A stretch of 9,117 bases of DNA from Bacteroidales bacterium UBA1182 (GTDB lineage Bacteria; Bacteroidota; Bacteroidia; Bacteroidales; Bacteroidaceae): contig DBYQ01000066.1 in assembly GCA_002310015.1 (NCBI GenBank), positions 1-9,117 on the forward strand, read 5' to 3'. Made by a program: the position numbers and the translations under genes. Within the stretch, counting starts at the first letter, position 1; every line of letters starts with the position of its first letter. Shown here one piece after another: positions 1 through 6,207 of the stretch. The notes beneath the pieces were generated by a model. It was not told where the DNA came from. It ran no database searches and saw only the letters and a list, made by a program, of their open reading frames with translations.

Positions 1-23
1 TTCGAGTCGCCTCATTCCGACCA
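1..23 (+). tRNA. 3' end of a tRNA, probably tRNA-Pro (partial)
   Basis: The window opens inside a tRNA. TTCGAGT is a normal seven-base T-loop. CGCCT is the 3' side of the T-stem, CATTCCG the 3' side of the acceptor stem, A the discriminator base, and CCA is encoded at 21-23. The matching 5' acceptor strand would be CGGAATG, outside the window. A C1:G72 pair with A73 is the usual proline identity pattern in bacteria, so proline is the best guess, but the anticodon is not visible. A strong terminator follows at 29-63. Confidence 0.65.
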
Positions 24-28
24 AAGAG

Positions 29-63
29 CGGAAGCTGATACAAATCAGTTTCCGTTTCTTTTT
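29..63 (+). terminator. Rho-independent terminator of the tRNA
   Basis: CGGAAGCTGAT (29-39) pairs with ATCAGTTTCCG (44-54) over 11 base pairs, with one G-T wobble and an ACAA loop. A T-rich tract (TTTCTTTTT) follows at 55-63. It starts six bases after the CCA of the partial tRNA, as expected for the end of that transcript. Confidence 0.75.
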
Positions 64-72
64 ACGCTTAAC

Positions 73-139
73 CGAACGCCCGACCCCTGTTCGCTGTGGC
101 GAACTAAAACAAGGTTTCCGCGTGAAACGCGGGCGTTCG
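73..139 (+). other. Potential structured RNA: three-way-junction fold overlapping the second tRNA 3' end
   Basis: CGAACGCCCG (73-82) pairs perfectly with CGGGCGTTCG (130-139). Inside this 10-bp stem sit two further hairpins: GTTCGC-TGTG-GCGAAC (89-104, six perfect pairs) and GTTTC-CGCGT-GAAAC (114-128, five perfect pairs). All three stems can form together. The right arm of the outer stem uses the same bases as the T-stem and T-loop of the duplicated tRNA end, so the two folds exclude each other. I see no tRNA body: no D-arm and no CGGAATG acceptor strand. It could be a small RNA, a degraded tRNA, or chance folding of a GC-rich remnant. Confidence 0.35.
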
Positions 140-158
140 AGTCGCCTCATTCCGACCA
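136..158 (+). repeat. Exact 23-base second copy of the tRNA 3' end (att-like direct repeat)
   Basis: Bases 136-158 repeat bases 1-23 without a mismatch, from TTCGAGT through CATTCCG to the terminal ACCA. The bases just upstream, GGGCG (131-135), would complete a T-stem with CGCCT, so the repeat may be longer than the window shows. Direct repeats of a tRNA 3' end are typical of tyrosine-recombinase attachment sites. Here only 112 bases separate the copies and there is no integrase, so this would be an excision scar, a nested attachment site, or the remains of a second tandem tRNA. Confidence 0.7.
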
Positions 159-190
159 GAAAAGGGAGCCAAATCGGTTCCCTTTTTCTG
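157..190. terminator. Probable bidirectional terminator
   Basis: AAAAGGGAGCC (160-170) pairs with GGTTCCCTTTT (176-186) over 11 base pairs with one G-T wobble. CAG (157-159) and CTG (188-190) can extend it. The plus strand ends in a T-run, and the minus strand reads TTTTCTGG after the stem. It lies between the RNA region (plus) and the stop codon of the minus-strand gene at 207, so it can serve both. Confidence 0.65.
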
Positions 191-206
191 TCAGAATGAC
201 ATAACC

Positions 207-986
207 TTAAAATGACAGATTCAGGGATAGGCCAAAACCTAAGTCGTTTTGAGCTGTCATCATTAGTGATGGTGCAATCTTTATTGCCGATGCTTGTGAA
301 CGCCCTGAGTTATATGTATCCTTTACCCATTCCAAACGCCCCTTTCCTATTCCTTTAAATAAGAACCCGAAAAACAGGCACGCATCAGCTGCTGCCGATG
401 ACACGTAAAACAGGGTTAACTTATTCGTGTCATATTTGTCATATGTGGTTATAAACCCATTTGTATTCCCATCATAAGAGTAACGACCGGAATTAAGATA
501 TAAACAATAACTTACAACCGCAGCCAAAGTAAAAGTAACGCCCGCAACAATCAGGGATCGGCCGTTATTAAATTGTATCTGTGCACTTTTATAAGTCTCG
601 TAAAGATTGTCACTAATACCCACTTTGCTGAGTATGGAACTGCATTCAGCGGGCGTTAACTTTTCGTCGGTATCATCCCAATAGAAATCGCTTCCGTGCC
701 TGTCTATCTTGCGAAAAGATTCTTTATTGCCCAAGCCAGTGTTGCTAGTGTTGTTATCTGTAGTCACAGCACCAACTATGTGATCAACCTCAGCCATCTG
801 AAAGACGAACAAACTACCGTCGCTTGTCTGTATTTTGACTGAGTTTAACGGTTCCAACTCTACAATAGTACCTTTGATGATGCTTCCATTCTTTAAATAA
901 ACCTGATTGGGAGTCTGCCCTATAACAGGGATTGCAAAAACCACCAGAAGAAACAAAATAAATATACGTTTCATGATTTGAGACAT
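207..986 (-). CDS. Exported or membrane protein of unknown function
   Basis: The protein has 259 residues from the first ATG. An in-frame ATG at 974 gives MKRIFILFLLVVFAIP..., a more typical signal-peptide start, and is an equally good choice. A Sec signal peptide spans about residues 5-23 (VIGQ-TP). It is followed by a compact module, VYLKNGSIIKGTIVE ... IQTSDGSLFVFQMAEVDHI (29-70), that I recognise only as a recurrent Bacteroidetes N-terminal motif, probably a small beta domain. Two hydrophobic stretches follow at about 143-163 and 190-211. The end, LGFGLSLNLSF, has the alternating pattern of a beta-strand ending in Phe, as in many outer-membrane proteins. By eye it is more AT-rich than the other genes. 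It appears monocistronic, with its own promoter and a terminator on each side. I cannot assign a function. An envelope location is an inference. Confidence 0.75.
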   Translation of the reverse strand: MSQIMKRIFILFLLVVFAIPVIGQTPNQVYLKNGSIIKGTIVELEPLNSVKIQTSDGSLFVFQMAEVDHIVGAVTTDNNTSNTGLGNKESFRKIDRHGSDFYWDDTDEKLTPAECSSILSKVGISDNLYETYKSAQIQFNNGRSLIVAGVTFTLAAVVSYCLYLNSGRYSYDGNTNGFITTYDKYDTNKLTLFYVSSAAADACLFFGFLFKGIGKGRLEWVKDTYNSGRSQASAIKIAPSLMMTAQNDLGFGLSLNLSF

Positions 987-1006
987 AATTTATTAATGAC
1001 AATGTG

Positions 1007-1042
1007 CAAATATATCAAATCTCCTTGAGACATGATCCTAAA
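1007..1042 (-). promoter_or_regulatory. Possible Bacteroidetes promoter for the 207-986 gene
   Basis: On the minus strand TATATTTG (1014-1007) matches the TAnnTTTG box of the Bacteroidetes primary sigma factor. A weak TTTAG (1042-1038) lies upstream, but the spacing of 23 bases is wider than the usual 19-21. Transcription would start near 1000, about 15-25 bases before either candidate ATG. Confidence 0.4.
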
Positions 1043-1043
1043 T

Positions 1044-1077
1044 ATAGCATAATAGGGGCTGAGCCCCTATATGCTAT
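1044..1077 (-). terminator. Palindrome at the end of the GH9 gene, terminator-like or REP-like
   Basis: ATAGCAT (1044-1050), one unpaired A, ATAGGGGC (1052-1059), loop TGA, GCCCCTAT (1063-1070) and ATGCTAT (1071-1077) form a 15-bp stem with a single bulge. It overlaps the TAG stop codon of the GH9 gene (1074-1076). There is no clear T-run after it on the minus strand, so intrinsic termination is uncertain. It may protect the mRNA 3' end. Its GGGG/CCCC core recalls the palindromes at 3843 and 7389, but the flanks differ. Confidence 0.5.
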
Positions 1078-3773
1078 TGTGCCAATTTCTTGAAGGCTTC
1101 GCTGAATATCAGGTAATTGCAGTTGCCGGCTATAGTGCCCTCATTCTGTCCCCAAAGGAATGGCCAATCATCAAAGTTCTCAAAATGGTCAGGTTTGCGG
1201 AACAGCAGACCGGGAGCAACATTGCCAGGGATGAATGAGAAATCAGCACGGTTGTTGCCGTAGAAAACCTGCTTGGGGCGCGCAGCACCTACAGCTGCCA
1301 CAAGTGAATAGTTGTGATACGGATGGCAGCCAAACATGAATGCGGCGGCGTTATAAGCGTATTTCTTATCAATAATATCCGGGAAGTAGAGGTTTGCAAA
1401 GCAGGCGGTGGTACCGAATGTAACAACGGCACCGCTGCCGGCCCAGTTACCCTCACCGATAGGCACACCGTAAGGATTGTTGTTACTTACCTGCTCCAGA
1501 TACTCCTTATATTTCTCAGCATACGGACGCAGCTTCTCCTTGTACGATGCATCCATATAAGGTATGGCATCCATTGCTGTGCGGATGCTGTTGTTCACGT
1601 TGCGGTCCAGTGCCGACCATATCTGCTGCTCAAACTGATCCAGATATGATTTATCACCTGTTGCCACATACAGCTGCAGGTTTGTGGCCATATTACCGGC
1701 ACCCTGCCTGTTGAAGTTCATATTCTGAGCCATCTGATTATTTTGCCCTCCCTGGAAATTCTGAGGTCTCTGAGCATTCTGACCACCCTGACCGTTCATG
1801 GCATTCTGGGGACGCTGAGCGTTCTGCGGTCGCTGAGCATTCTGCCCTCCCTGGAAACCCTGACCGCCCTGGCGTCCTCCGAAGTTGGCAGTGCGGTTCT
1901 GCTGAAGTTTGGTAACCTCCTCCTGCAGGCGCTTGGACTGTTTCAGGCAGCGCTCAGCCAGAGCATCATTGTAACCTTTGAGTACATGGCTTGCAGCTGC
2001 AAACATCGTGGCGGCATTCATATCATTGTTCAAGTTGCGGTTGGTGAAAGCCCACATGTCATCGGGAGTACCGCTGCGCTTACCGTCGGCTGATTTCACA
2101 TATTTGGGCAGGCTGGGGTCATAATGCAGTCCATCAGTTATTGCGGCTGCATCACCCAGATGATGATAGTTGTCAAGCACTGAATTGGACAGAGTCTGTG
2201 ACATGAAACCGATGTTCTCAGCCTGTGCCAGCAGGTTCAGTACACCATGCTCAATGTACTGCAGGATATCGGGTTTGCCGTCCGGACGGTGCAGGTCAAC
2301 ATAACGCTGCTCCTCACTGACGAACGTCTCATCACGCATGGGATGGAACAGTTCCCATGCCGATACAAGACTCTGGACCACGTTGATGTTTGAACCGGTC
2401 TCAATATCAAAGTCACCGGCATCAAAGTAGCCGCCCACGTTCAGACCGGGTATCAGCTCGTATGGTTTGTACTTGGTGTTGGTCTGGGCGCCCTGTGAGT
2501 GAAGGTCAAAGTGATCACTCTGGGGAGCCTGCAGATAACCCTCCTTGAAGGGCTCGCCGTGCCAGATACGGTAGGCCTCATTCACGGTCATGTGGTTCAT
2601 GTGAATGGGAATCCACACATCGCTGGTGGCATCGGTAATCCAGTTATAAACTGAACTGTCTATGATAAAATTACCGGTCGTAAAATCACCGTATTTAATA
2701 TAATAGACACCCGGTTCTTTAACCTCGGAGAAATCAAACTTCACGTAATTGTACTTGTAATACTCGCCCCAAACAGTGGTCTTGCCGCTATAAACCAGTT
2801 TCTCACTTCCGTCATTCTCAATCCTGTAGATTGATGCCTTAGGCAGCGGCTTGTCATTCTTGTCAAGTTCAATGACCGCGGTCTTGGGCTGTGAGGGAAC
2901 GTAACCCACCTGTGAGAAACCAATGTTAGGCTCGCGGATCCATCCCGGCACGGAATTGGGCTCAACAGTCCAGGTTACAACCTTACCTGTCTTGCCGGCG
3001 GGCAGAACTGAACGGAGTACGAACCAGCCGTTCTGGGCCAGCATACGGCCGTCATAAAGCTCCAGCATAGCATCATCGCTGCTGATCTTTATCATGCGTT
3101 CGGGAGCATCGGGAGCAATCACGATATCATGACCTGTCTCCAACGGCAGCGGATCAACAAACATCTCCGTACCACGGTCATCATACGTGCGGAACCCCTT
3201 GAACTGACGCGGTTTCTCACTGTTGGGACGTACGGTGGTGTTGCTCACCGCATAGCGCGGGAACCTGTTGGGGCGTCCGTCCATCACATAGGTCTTGCCC
3301 CAGTACTGTGAGGGAAGGAACTCCAGGTTGAATCCGGCATCACCGGCCAGGAACTCAGGCACGGGTTTGTCCAGATAGACAGCAATCTCCACGGCCTTAC
3401 CCTTTGCGGTTACAACCACACGTGAGTCAAAATCATAATCCGCATAGCGCATGGTCACCTCAATGGAGTTGTTCACTGAGTCCACCTTGCGCGAGGGTGA
3501 AGCCGGAACAAGATCCCACTGCTCGGGAGTCTTGCTGAGACGTACCGCACCACCCTGCACCGTCCGTACACCATGATGGATAATCTCTATTCCGGAGTTT
3601 TTCTCATCATTGAATCCTCCGTTGAAAGTGTTGCTGAATACCAGGACGTTCACGCCTTGAGTCTCAAAATACTCCTTGTCATTCAGCTTAAGGTCGGCTG
3701 CCTGTTGAGGCGCCTTGTCACACGCGGCGATGGCAAATGCCGCCAATGCAACAAATAAAAAGGATCTTTTCAT
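1074..3773 (-). CDS. Glycoside hydrolase family 9 lipoprotein (endoglucanase-like) with a Gln/Asn-rich insert
   Basis: The protein has 899 residues. A lipoprotein signal peptide (MKRSFLFVALAAFAIAAC, lipid-attached Cys18) points to the outer membrane or periplasm. Residues about 30-280 are a beta-rich region I do not recognise. Residues about 284-372 (IGFSQVGYVPSQPK ... GVYYIKYGDFTTGNFII) match the Ig-like domain that precedes many GH9 catalytic domains. The catalytic domain starts near 375. It holds the DAGD motif (451-454), source of the catalytic base, and ends with WGQNEGTIAGNCNYL, where Glu878 fits the catalytic acid. GH9 enzymes cut beta-1,4-glucans such as cellulose and xyloglucan by inversion. 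Two oddities stand out. Residues about 626-694 are a low-complexity Q/N/G insert with NAQRPQ three times. The usual HHR substrate-binding motif is not visible near 820-850, so the substrate may differ from cellulose. The gene appears monocistronic, with its own promoter and a palindrome at its stop. The family call is firm; the substrate is not known. Confidence 0.85.
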   Translation of the reverse strand: MKRSFLFVALAAFAIAACDKAPQQAADLKLNDKEYFETQGVNVLVFSNTFNGGFNDEKNSGIEIIHHGVRTVQGGAVRLSKTPEQWDLVPASPSRKVDSVNNSIEVTMRYADYDFDSRVVVTAKGKAVEIAVYLDKPVPEFLAGDAGFNLEFLPSQYWGKTYVMDGRPNRFPRYAVSNTTVRPNSEKPRQFKGFRTYDDRGTEMFVDPLPLETGHDIVIAPDAPERMIKISSDDAMLELYDGRMLAQNGWFVLRSVLPAGKTGKVVTWTVEPNSVPGWIREPNIGFSQVGYVPSQPKTAVIELDKNDKPLPKASIYRIENDGSEKLVYSGKTTVWGEYYKYNYVKFDFSEVKEPGVYYIKYGDFTTGNFIIDSSVYNWITDATSDVWIPIHMNHMTVNEAYRIWHGEPFKEGYLQAPQSDHFDLHSQGAQTNTKYKPYELIPGLNVGGYFDAGDFDIETGSNINVVQSLVSAWELFHPMRDETFVSEEQRYVDLHRPDGKPDILQYIEHGVLNLLAQAENIGFMSQTLSNSVLDNYHHLGDAAAITDGLHYDPSLPKYVKSADGKRSGTPDDMWAFTNRNLNNDMNAATMFAAASHVLKGYNDALAERCLKQSKRLQEEVTKLQQNRTANFGGRQGGQGFQGGQNAQRPQNAQRPQNAMNGQGGQNAQRPQNFQGGQNNQMAQNMNFNRQGAGNMATNLQLYVATGDKSYLDQFEQQIWSALDRNVNNSIRTAMDAIPYMDASYKEKLRPYAEKYKEYLEQVSNNNPYGVPIGEGNWAGSGAVVTFGTTACFANLYFPDIIDKKYAYNAAAFMFGCHPYHNYSLVAAVGAARPKQVFYGNNRADFSFIPGNVAPGLLFRKPDHFENFDDWPFLWGQNEGTIAGNCNYLIFSEAFKKLAQ
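1692..1898 (-). repeat. Coding low-complexity repeat inside the GH9 gene
   Basis: These bases encode residues about 626-694 of the GH9 protein, rich in Gln, Asn, Gly, Pro and Met. NAQRPQ occurs at 645-650, 651-656 and 666-671, and GGQN occurs at 643, 664 and 676 or so. The DNA repeats too: CTGAGC[A/G]TTCTG recurs on the plus strand, and a block near CCCTCCCTGGAAA occurs twice, near 1748 and 1845. Such repeats expand and contract by slippage or unequal recombination. The flanking catalytic-domain sequence stays in frame. Confidence 0.8.
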
Positions 3774-3807
3774 ATGGCAATGGTTAGTTAATTAATTGAC
3801 TTGACCG

Positions 3808-3838
3808 CTAATATAGGTAATTATTTTAAAAGTGCAAA
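3808..3838 (-). promoter_or_regulatory. Bacteroidetes-type promoter of the GH9 gene
   Basis: On the minus strand TTTG (3838-3835), a 19-base spacer and TATATTAG (3815-3808) match TTTG-N19-TAnnTTTG except for one base in the second box. Transcription would start near 3801, leaving a leader of about 28 bases before the ATG at 3773. The -33 box lies directly beside the palindrome at 3843-3869. Confidence 0.6.
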
Positions 3839-3842
3839 ATGA

Positions 3843-3869
3843 TACCAAAGGGGACAGACCCCAATGGTA
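3843..3869. repeat. REP-like palindrome, GGGG...CCCC core (copy 2)
   Basis: TACCA (3843-3847) pairs with TGGTA (3865-3869), and GGGG (3850-3853) pairs with CCCC (3859-3862) around an ACAGA loop, with an AA/AA internal mismatch. It shares CCAAAGGGGA and a CCCCA-TGG right arm with the palindrome at 7389-7421. It sits between two divergent promoters and covers the upstream ATG (3839) that would otherwise extend the HAD gene. Confidence 0.6.
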
Positions 3870-3879
3870 CACTTTTGTG

Positions 3880-3887
3880 TATCTTTG
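3880..3887 (+). promoter_or_regulatory. Promoter -7 box of the HAD phosphatase gene
   Basis: TATCTTTG is a perfect TAnnTTTG box. I do not find a good TTTG at the expected -33 spacing. Transcription would start around 3893, only a few bases before the ATG at 3896, so the mRNA may be leaderless or nearly so. The box lies downstream of the ATG at 3839, which argues against that earlier start. Confidence 0.5.
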
Positions 3888-3895
3888 CGGCCGAT

Positions 3896-4555
3896 ATGGA
3901 TAGACTGGTGATTTTTGATCTTGACGGAACGCTGCTCAACACCATTGCGGATCTGGGTAACGCAGCAAACCATACGTTAGCAGAGTTGGGGCTGCCTCAG
4001 CATACCCTTGATGAGTACCGCCTGATGGTAGGTAACGGGATGCGCAGACTCATCATGCGTGCCCTGCCCGATGACAAGGCCTCCGATGATGCGTTTGTGG
4101 ACAGTACGCTGGCCAGATTCCTTGAATATTACGCTGAGCATATAGATGTTTACACCACGCCATATCCCGGCATACCGGAATTGATTTCCGACCTTTCCAC
4201 AGATGGATACAAGCTTGCAGTTGCATCAAACAAGATTCAGGCCGGAGCAGAGAAACTGATAGGGAAGTTCTTTCCCGGCATAGACTTTGTAGCGGTAATG
4301 GGCAACAGTCCCGCTTATCCTCTCAAGCCCGATGCTGCAGTAGTGGAGTACATCATGGACAAGGCCGGAACTGACCGCGCCCACACCATAATGGTAGGTG
4401 ATTCAGGCACCGATATCCAGACCGCACGCAACGCCGGCATCCCCGTAATCGCAGTAAGCTGGGGCTTCCGTCCCCGCCACGAACTAACTGCCGCCGACCA
4501 TATCGCCGACAATACCGATCAACTGTCCCTATTGTGTACGAATCTTGGAAAGTAG
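3896..4555 (+). CDS. HAD-family phosphatase, phosphoglycolate phosphatase-like
   Basis: The protein has 219 residues from the ATG at 3896. An earlier in-frame ATG at 3839 would add 19 residues (MIPKGTDPNG...) encoded by the palindrome and the promoter box, so I reject it. The HAD motifs are complete. Motif I is DLDGT (Asp8 nucleophile, Asp10 acid/base). Motif II is ASN (Ser111). Motif III is the Lys of YPLKPD (Lys144). Motif IV is GDSGTD (Asp169, Asp173). An alpha-helical cap lies between about residues 15 and 85, as in the Gph/PGP subfamily. The likely reaction is hydrolysis of 2-phosphoglycolate or another small phosphomonoester in the cytoplasm; the exact substrate cannot be read from sequence. 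This is the only plus-strand protein gene. Its last 27 bases overlap the 3' end of the convergent GSCFA gene, so the two transcripts have complementary tails. Confidence 0.85.
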   Translation: MDRLVIFDLDGTLLNTIADLGNAANHTLAELGLPQHTLDEYRLMVGNGMRRLIMRALPDDKASDDAFVDSTLARFLEYYAEHIDVYTTPYPGIPELISDLSTDGYKLAVASNKIQAGAEKLIGKFFPGIDFVAVMGNSPAYPLKPDAAVVEYIMDKAGTDRAHTIMVGDSGTDIQTARNAGIPVIAVSWGFRPRHELTAADHIADNTDQLSLLCTNLGK

Positions 4556-5476
4556 TGATTCCAACGCCTGGTTGCGCTGGGATTCAAATTTTGCGGCTTG
4601 AAGTGTGCCGGGATTAAGGATCTTGTGCTGCATCATGGAGCGGACCTTTTCAGCCTCAGCCAAAAGAGGGCGGTCTGCATCGGCCAATACAAAATCCATG
4701 AAACGGTCAAAAATGTAATCGGCAGCCTGGGCCGACGGGTGCATCATGTCATCGGCAAAGAAGCGGTAGTCACGCAGTTCATCCAGCAGAATCTCATAGG
4801 CCGGAAAGTAATGCGCATTGGGATAGCGGTTTACCAGTTTCTCGATACCCAGATGAAGGGTGCTCTTGCTCAAAGTATTGGCATGAAGCCCGTCAGCAAG
4901 ATGGCGCACCGGACTTACAGTGAATATCCATTGCCTTTGCGGGCGTGCAGCCACATACTGGCTCAACGCATCGTACACCTGATCAGCATCTATCATGGTG
5001 CGCTCAAAGCGCTCAGAAGGCAGCTTATGGCAGTTTGCCACCACCATGCCGCTCTCCTTATCAGTATAAATGAATGCCGTACCCAATGTAACCACCACCC
5101 AGCCCTCACGGTAGTAAAATTCAGAGCTTTTGGCCAATTCATTGTTTGCATTCTCCAGAAACTCCTGTGCCGTAGGCCTGCAAAAACTGCCGTGATGATG
5201 GAACGAGCAGAATCCTCCGGAGGTCTCAATCACATCCTCGGGTATGAAACTGCACTGTTCCGCATTGATGCCATAACCCTCAAGCAAGCCCAGGCAGTCA
5301 GAAATCGAGCAGGGGTTGAACAGCACGCCAAACGGATTCACCTGCGTGTCAAAATACCGCTCCGTACAGCGCCGGCCTATCTCATCGGCAAAACAGGAGC
5401 CCACAAACAGGATGCTGTCCTTGAATGTGAACCTCCTTTCAAGCGGCTTTATCTCAACAGGTGTGGTGAATGTCAT
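4529..5476 (-). CDS. GSCFA-domain protein (SGNH/GDSL hydrolase-like)
   Basis: The protein has 315 residues with no signal peptide. The name-giving motif is VGSCFADEIGRR (25-36); Ser27 fits the SGNH nucleophile position. The family pattern continues through NPFGVLFNPCSI (47-58), TLGTAFIY (130-137) and TVSPVRHLADG (186-196). It ends with DDMMHPSAQAADYIF (242-256), where Asp243 and His246 fit the DxxH of an SGNH catalytic triad. GSCFA proteins are common in Bacteroidetes and have no settled function. The fold suggests an esterase, acyl hydrolase or acyltransferase. The start codon overlaps the stop of the upstream nucleotidyltransferase by ATGA (5476-5473), which implies translational coupling and a role linked to the sugar operon. 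Acylation or deacylation of the activated sugar or its glycan is a guess. Confidence 0.85.
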   Translation of the reverse strand: MTFTTPVEIKPLERRFTFKDSILFVGSCFADEIGRRCTERYFDTQVNPFGVLFNPCSISDCLGLLEGYGINAEQCSFIPEDVIETSGGFCSFHHHGSFCRPTAQEFLENANNELAKSSEFYYREGWVVVTLGTAFIYTDKESGMVVANCHKLPSERFERTMIDADQVYDALSQYVAARPQRQWIFTVSPVRHLADGLHANTLSKSTLHLGIEKLVNRYPNAHYFPAYEILLDELRDYRFFADDMMHPSAQAADYIFDRFMDFVLADADRPLLAEAEKVRSMMQHKILNPGTLQAAKFESQRNQALESLLSKIRTQ

Positions 5477-6207
5477 TTTATGCCTTTGTATTCTTCACAA
5501 ACCTTGTGGTAAGACTCCAGGTTACCGATGTCATAGCGCCTGCCAGGCATCTCCATTGCATAAACGGGAGTCTGCGTACAGAGCCAGGCAATGTAACTGC
5601 CGGGAGCATCAGTGCCGCATCCGGCGGCTATGCCTGCGGGAACCAGTCGTGCATCGGCCTTGGTATAGAAATAGAACGGTGGGCAGCACCAGTTTGAACG
5701 GGGCTGTGCCGGTTTCTCCTCCATACCGATGATACGGTCATCAGGAGCCACCTCAACAACACCGCACTTGGTAAGGCGCTTGGCATCGGCCTCAAAGTAA
5801 CGCATGATGCACGATGTCTGCTTGCCGTGCGCATAACGCACAAACTTCTGCAGACTGAAATCGAGCACGTTGTCACCGGCTATCACCAGCATATCATCAT
5901 CAAGCCCAAGTTTGTCAATTGCAAACTGGATGTCACGCACTGCACCCAGACGGGTCTCGTTGGTGCTGGTACCGTCATCAACAACGGTAATCTTTACACT
6001 CTTGCCCGATGCCCAATCCGTGAAGTGCTGAGCAAACTTGTGGTTTGAAATAACCACGTATTCATCGACCAATCCCGCACCCTCAATGTCATCGATGAGC
6101 CAGTCAAGGATGGTCTTGTCACCCACCTTAAGCAGAGGTTTGGGGAAGTTCTCGGTAAGCGGATACAACCTGGTTGCATAACCCGCTGCAAGTATCAGGC
6201 ACTTCAT
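5473..6207 (-). CDS. Sugar-1-phosphate nucleotidyltransferase (RmlA/GalU-type NTP transferase)
   Basis: The protein has 244 residues and is cytoplasmic. The N-terminal signature LAAGYATRLYPLT (6-18) plus FPKPLLKV (21-28) is the nucleotide-binding loop and catalytic Lys region of the NTP-transferase family. GDN (111-113) supplies the metal-binding Asp, EEKP (163-166) is the sugar-phosphate region, and YDIGNLESY (225-233) is the typical C-terminal motif. The family joins a sugar-1-phosphate to an NTP, giving NDP-sugar and pyrophosphate; choline-phosphate cytidylyltransferases such as LicC are related. The protein is shorter than RmlA or GalU (about 290-300 residues). It overlaps the kinase upstream by ATGA (6207-6204) and the GSCFA gene downstream by ATGA, so the kinase product is the natural candidate substrate. 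The base (UTP, dTTP or CTP) cannot be told from sequence alone. Confidence 0.85.
   Translation of the reverse strand: MKCLILAAGYATRLYPLTENFPKPLLKVGDKTILDWLIDDIEGAGLVDEYVVISNHKFAQHFTDWASGKSVKITVVDDGTSTNETRLGAVRDIQFAIDKLGLDDDMLVIAGDNVLDFSLQKFVRYAHGKQTSCIMRYFEADAKRLTKCGVVEVAPDDRIIGMEEKPAQPRSNWCCPPFYFYTKADARLVPAGIAAGCGTDAPGSYIAWLCTQTPVYAMEMPGRRYDIGNLESYHKVCEEYKGIK

Noticed and set aside
72..158. A complete second tRNA ending at 158
   Set aside because: Only five of seven acceptor pairs form with CCGAACG (72-78). There is no D-arm, and no anticodon arm can be placed with a free T-stem. A GAA-like anticodon loop at 122-128 uses bases needed for the T-stem side.
1743..2093. A 116-codon plus-strand frame across the GH9 repeat region
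   Set aside because: It is an antisense reading of the Q/N/G repeat and gives a Leu/Ser-rich repeat product without other support.
3839..3895. Earlier start for the HAD phosphatase
   Set aside because: The promoter box and a palindrome lie inside this stretch, and the HAD nucleophile normally sits about eight residues from the N-terminus, as it does from the ATG at 3896.
4598..5512. A 304-codon open frame on the plus strand
   Set aside because: It lies opposite the GSCFA gene, which has clear family motifs. The plus-strand product shows no recognisable domain, is rich in His, Arg and Cys as antisense frames often are, and has no promoter box.
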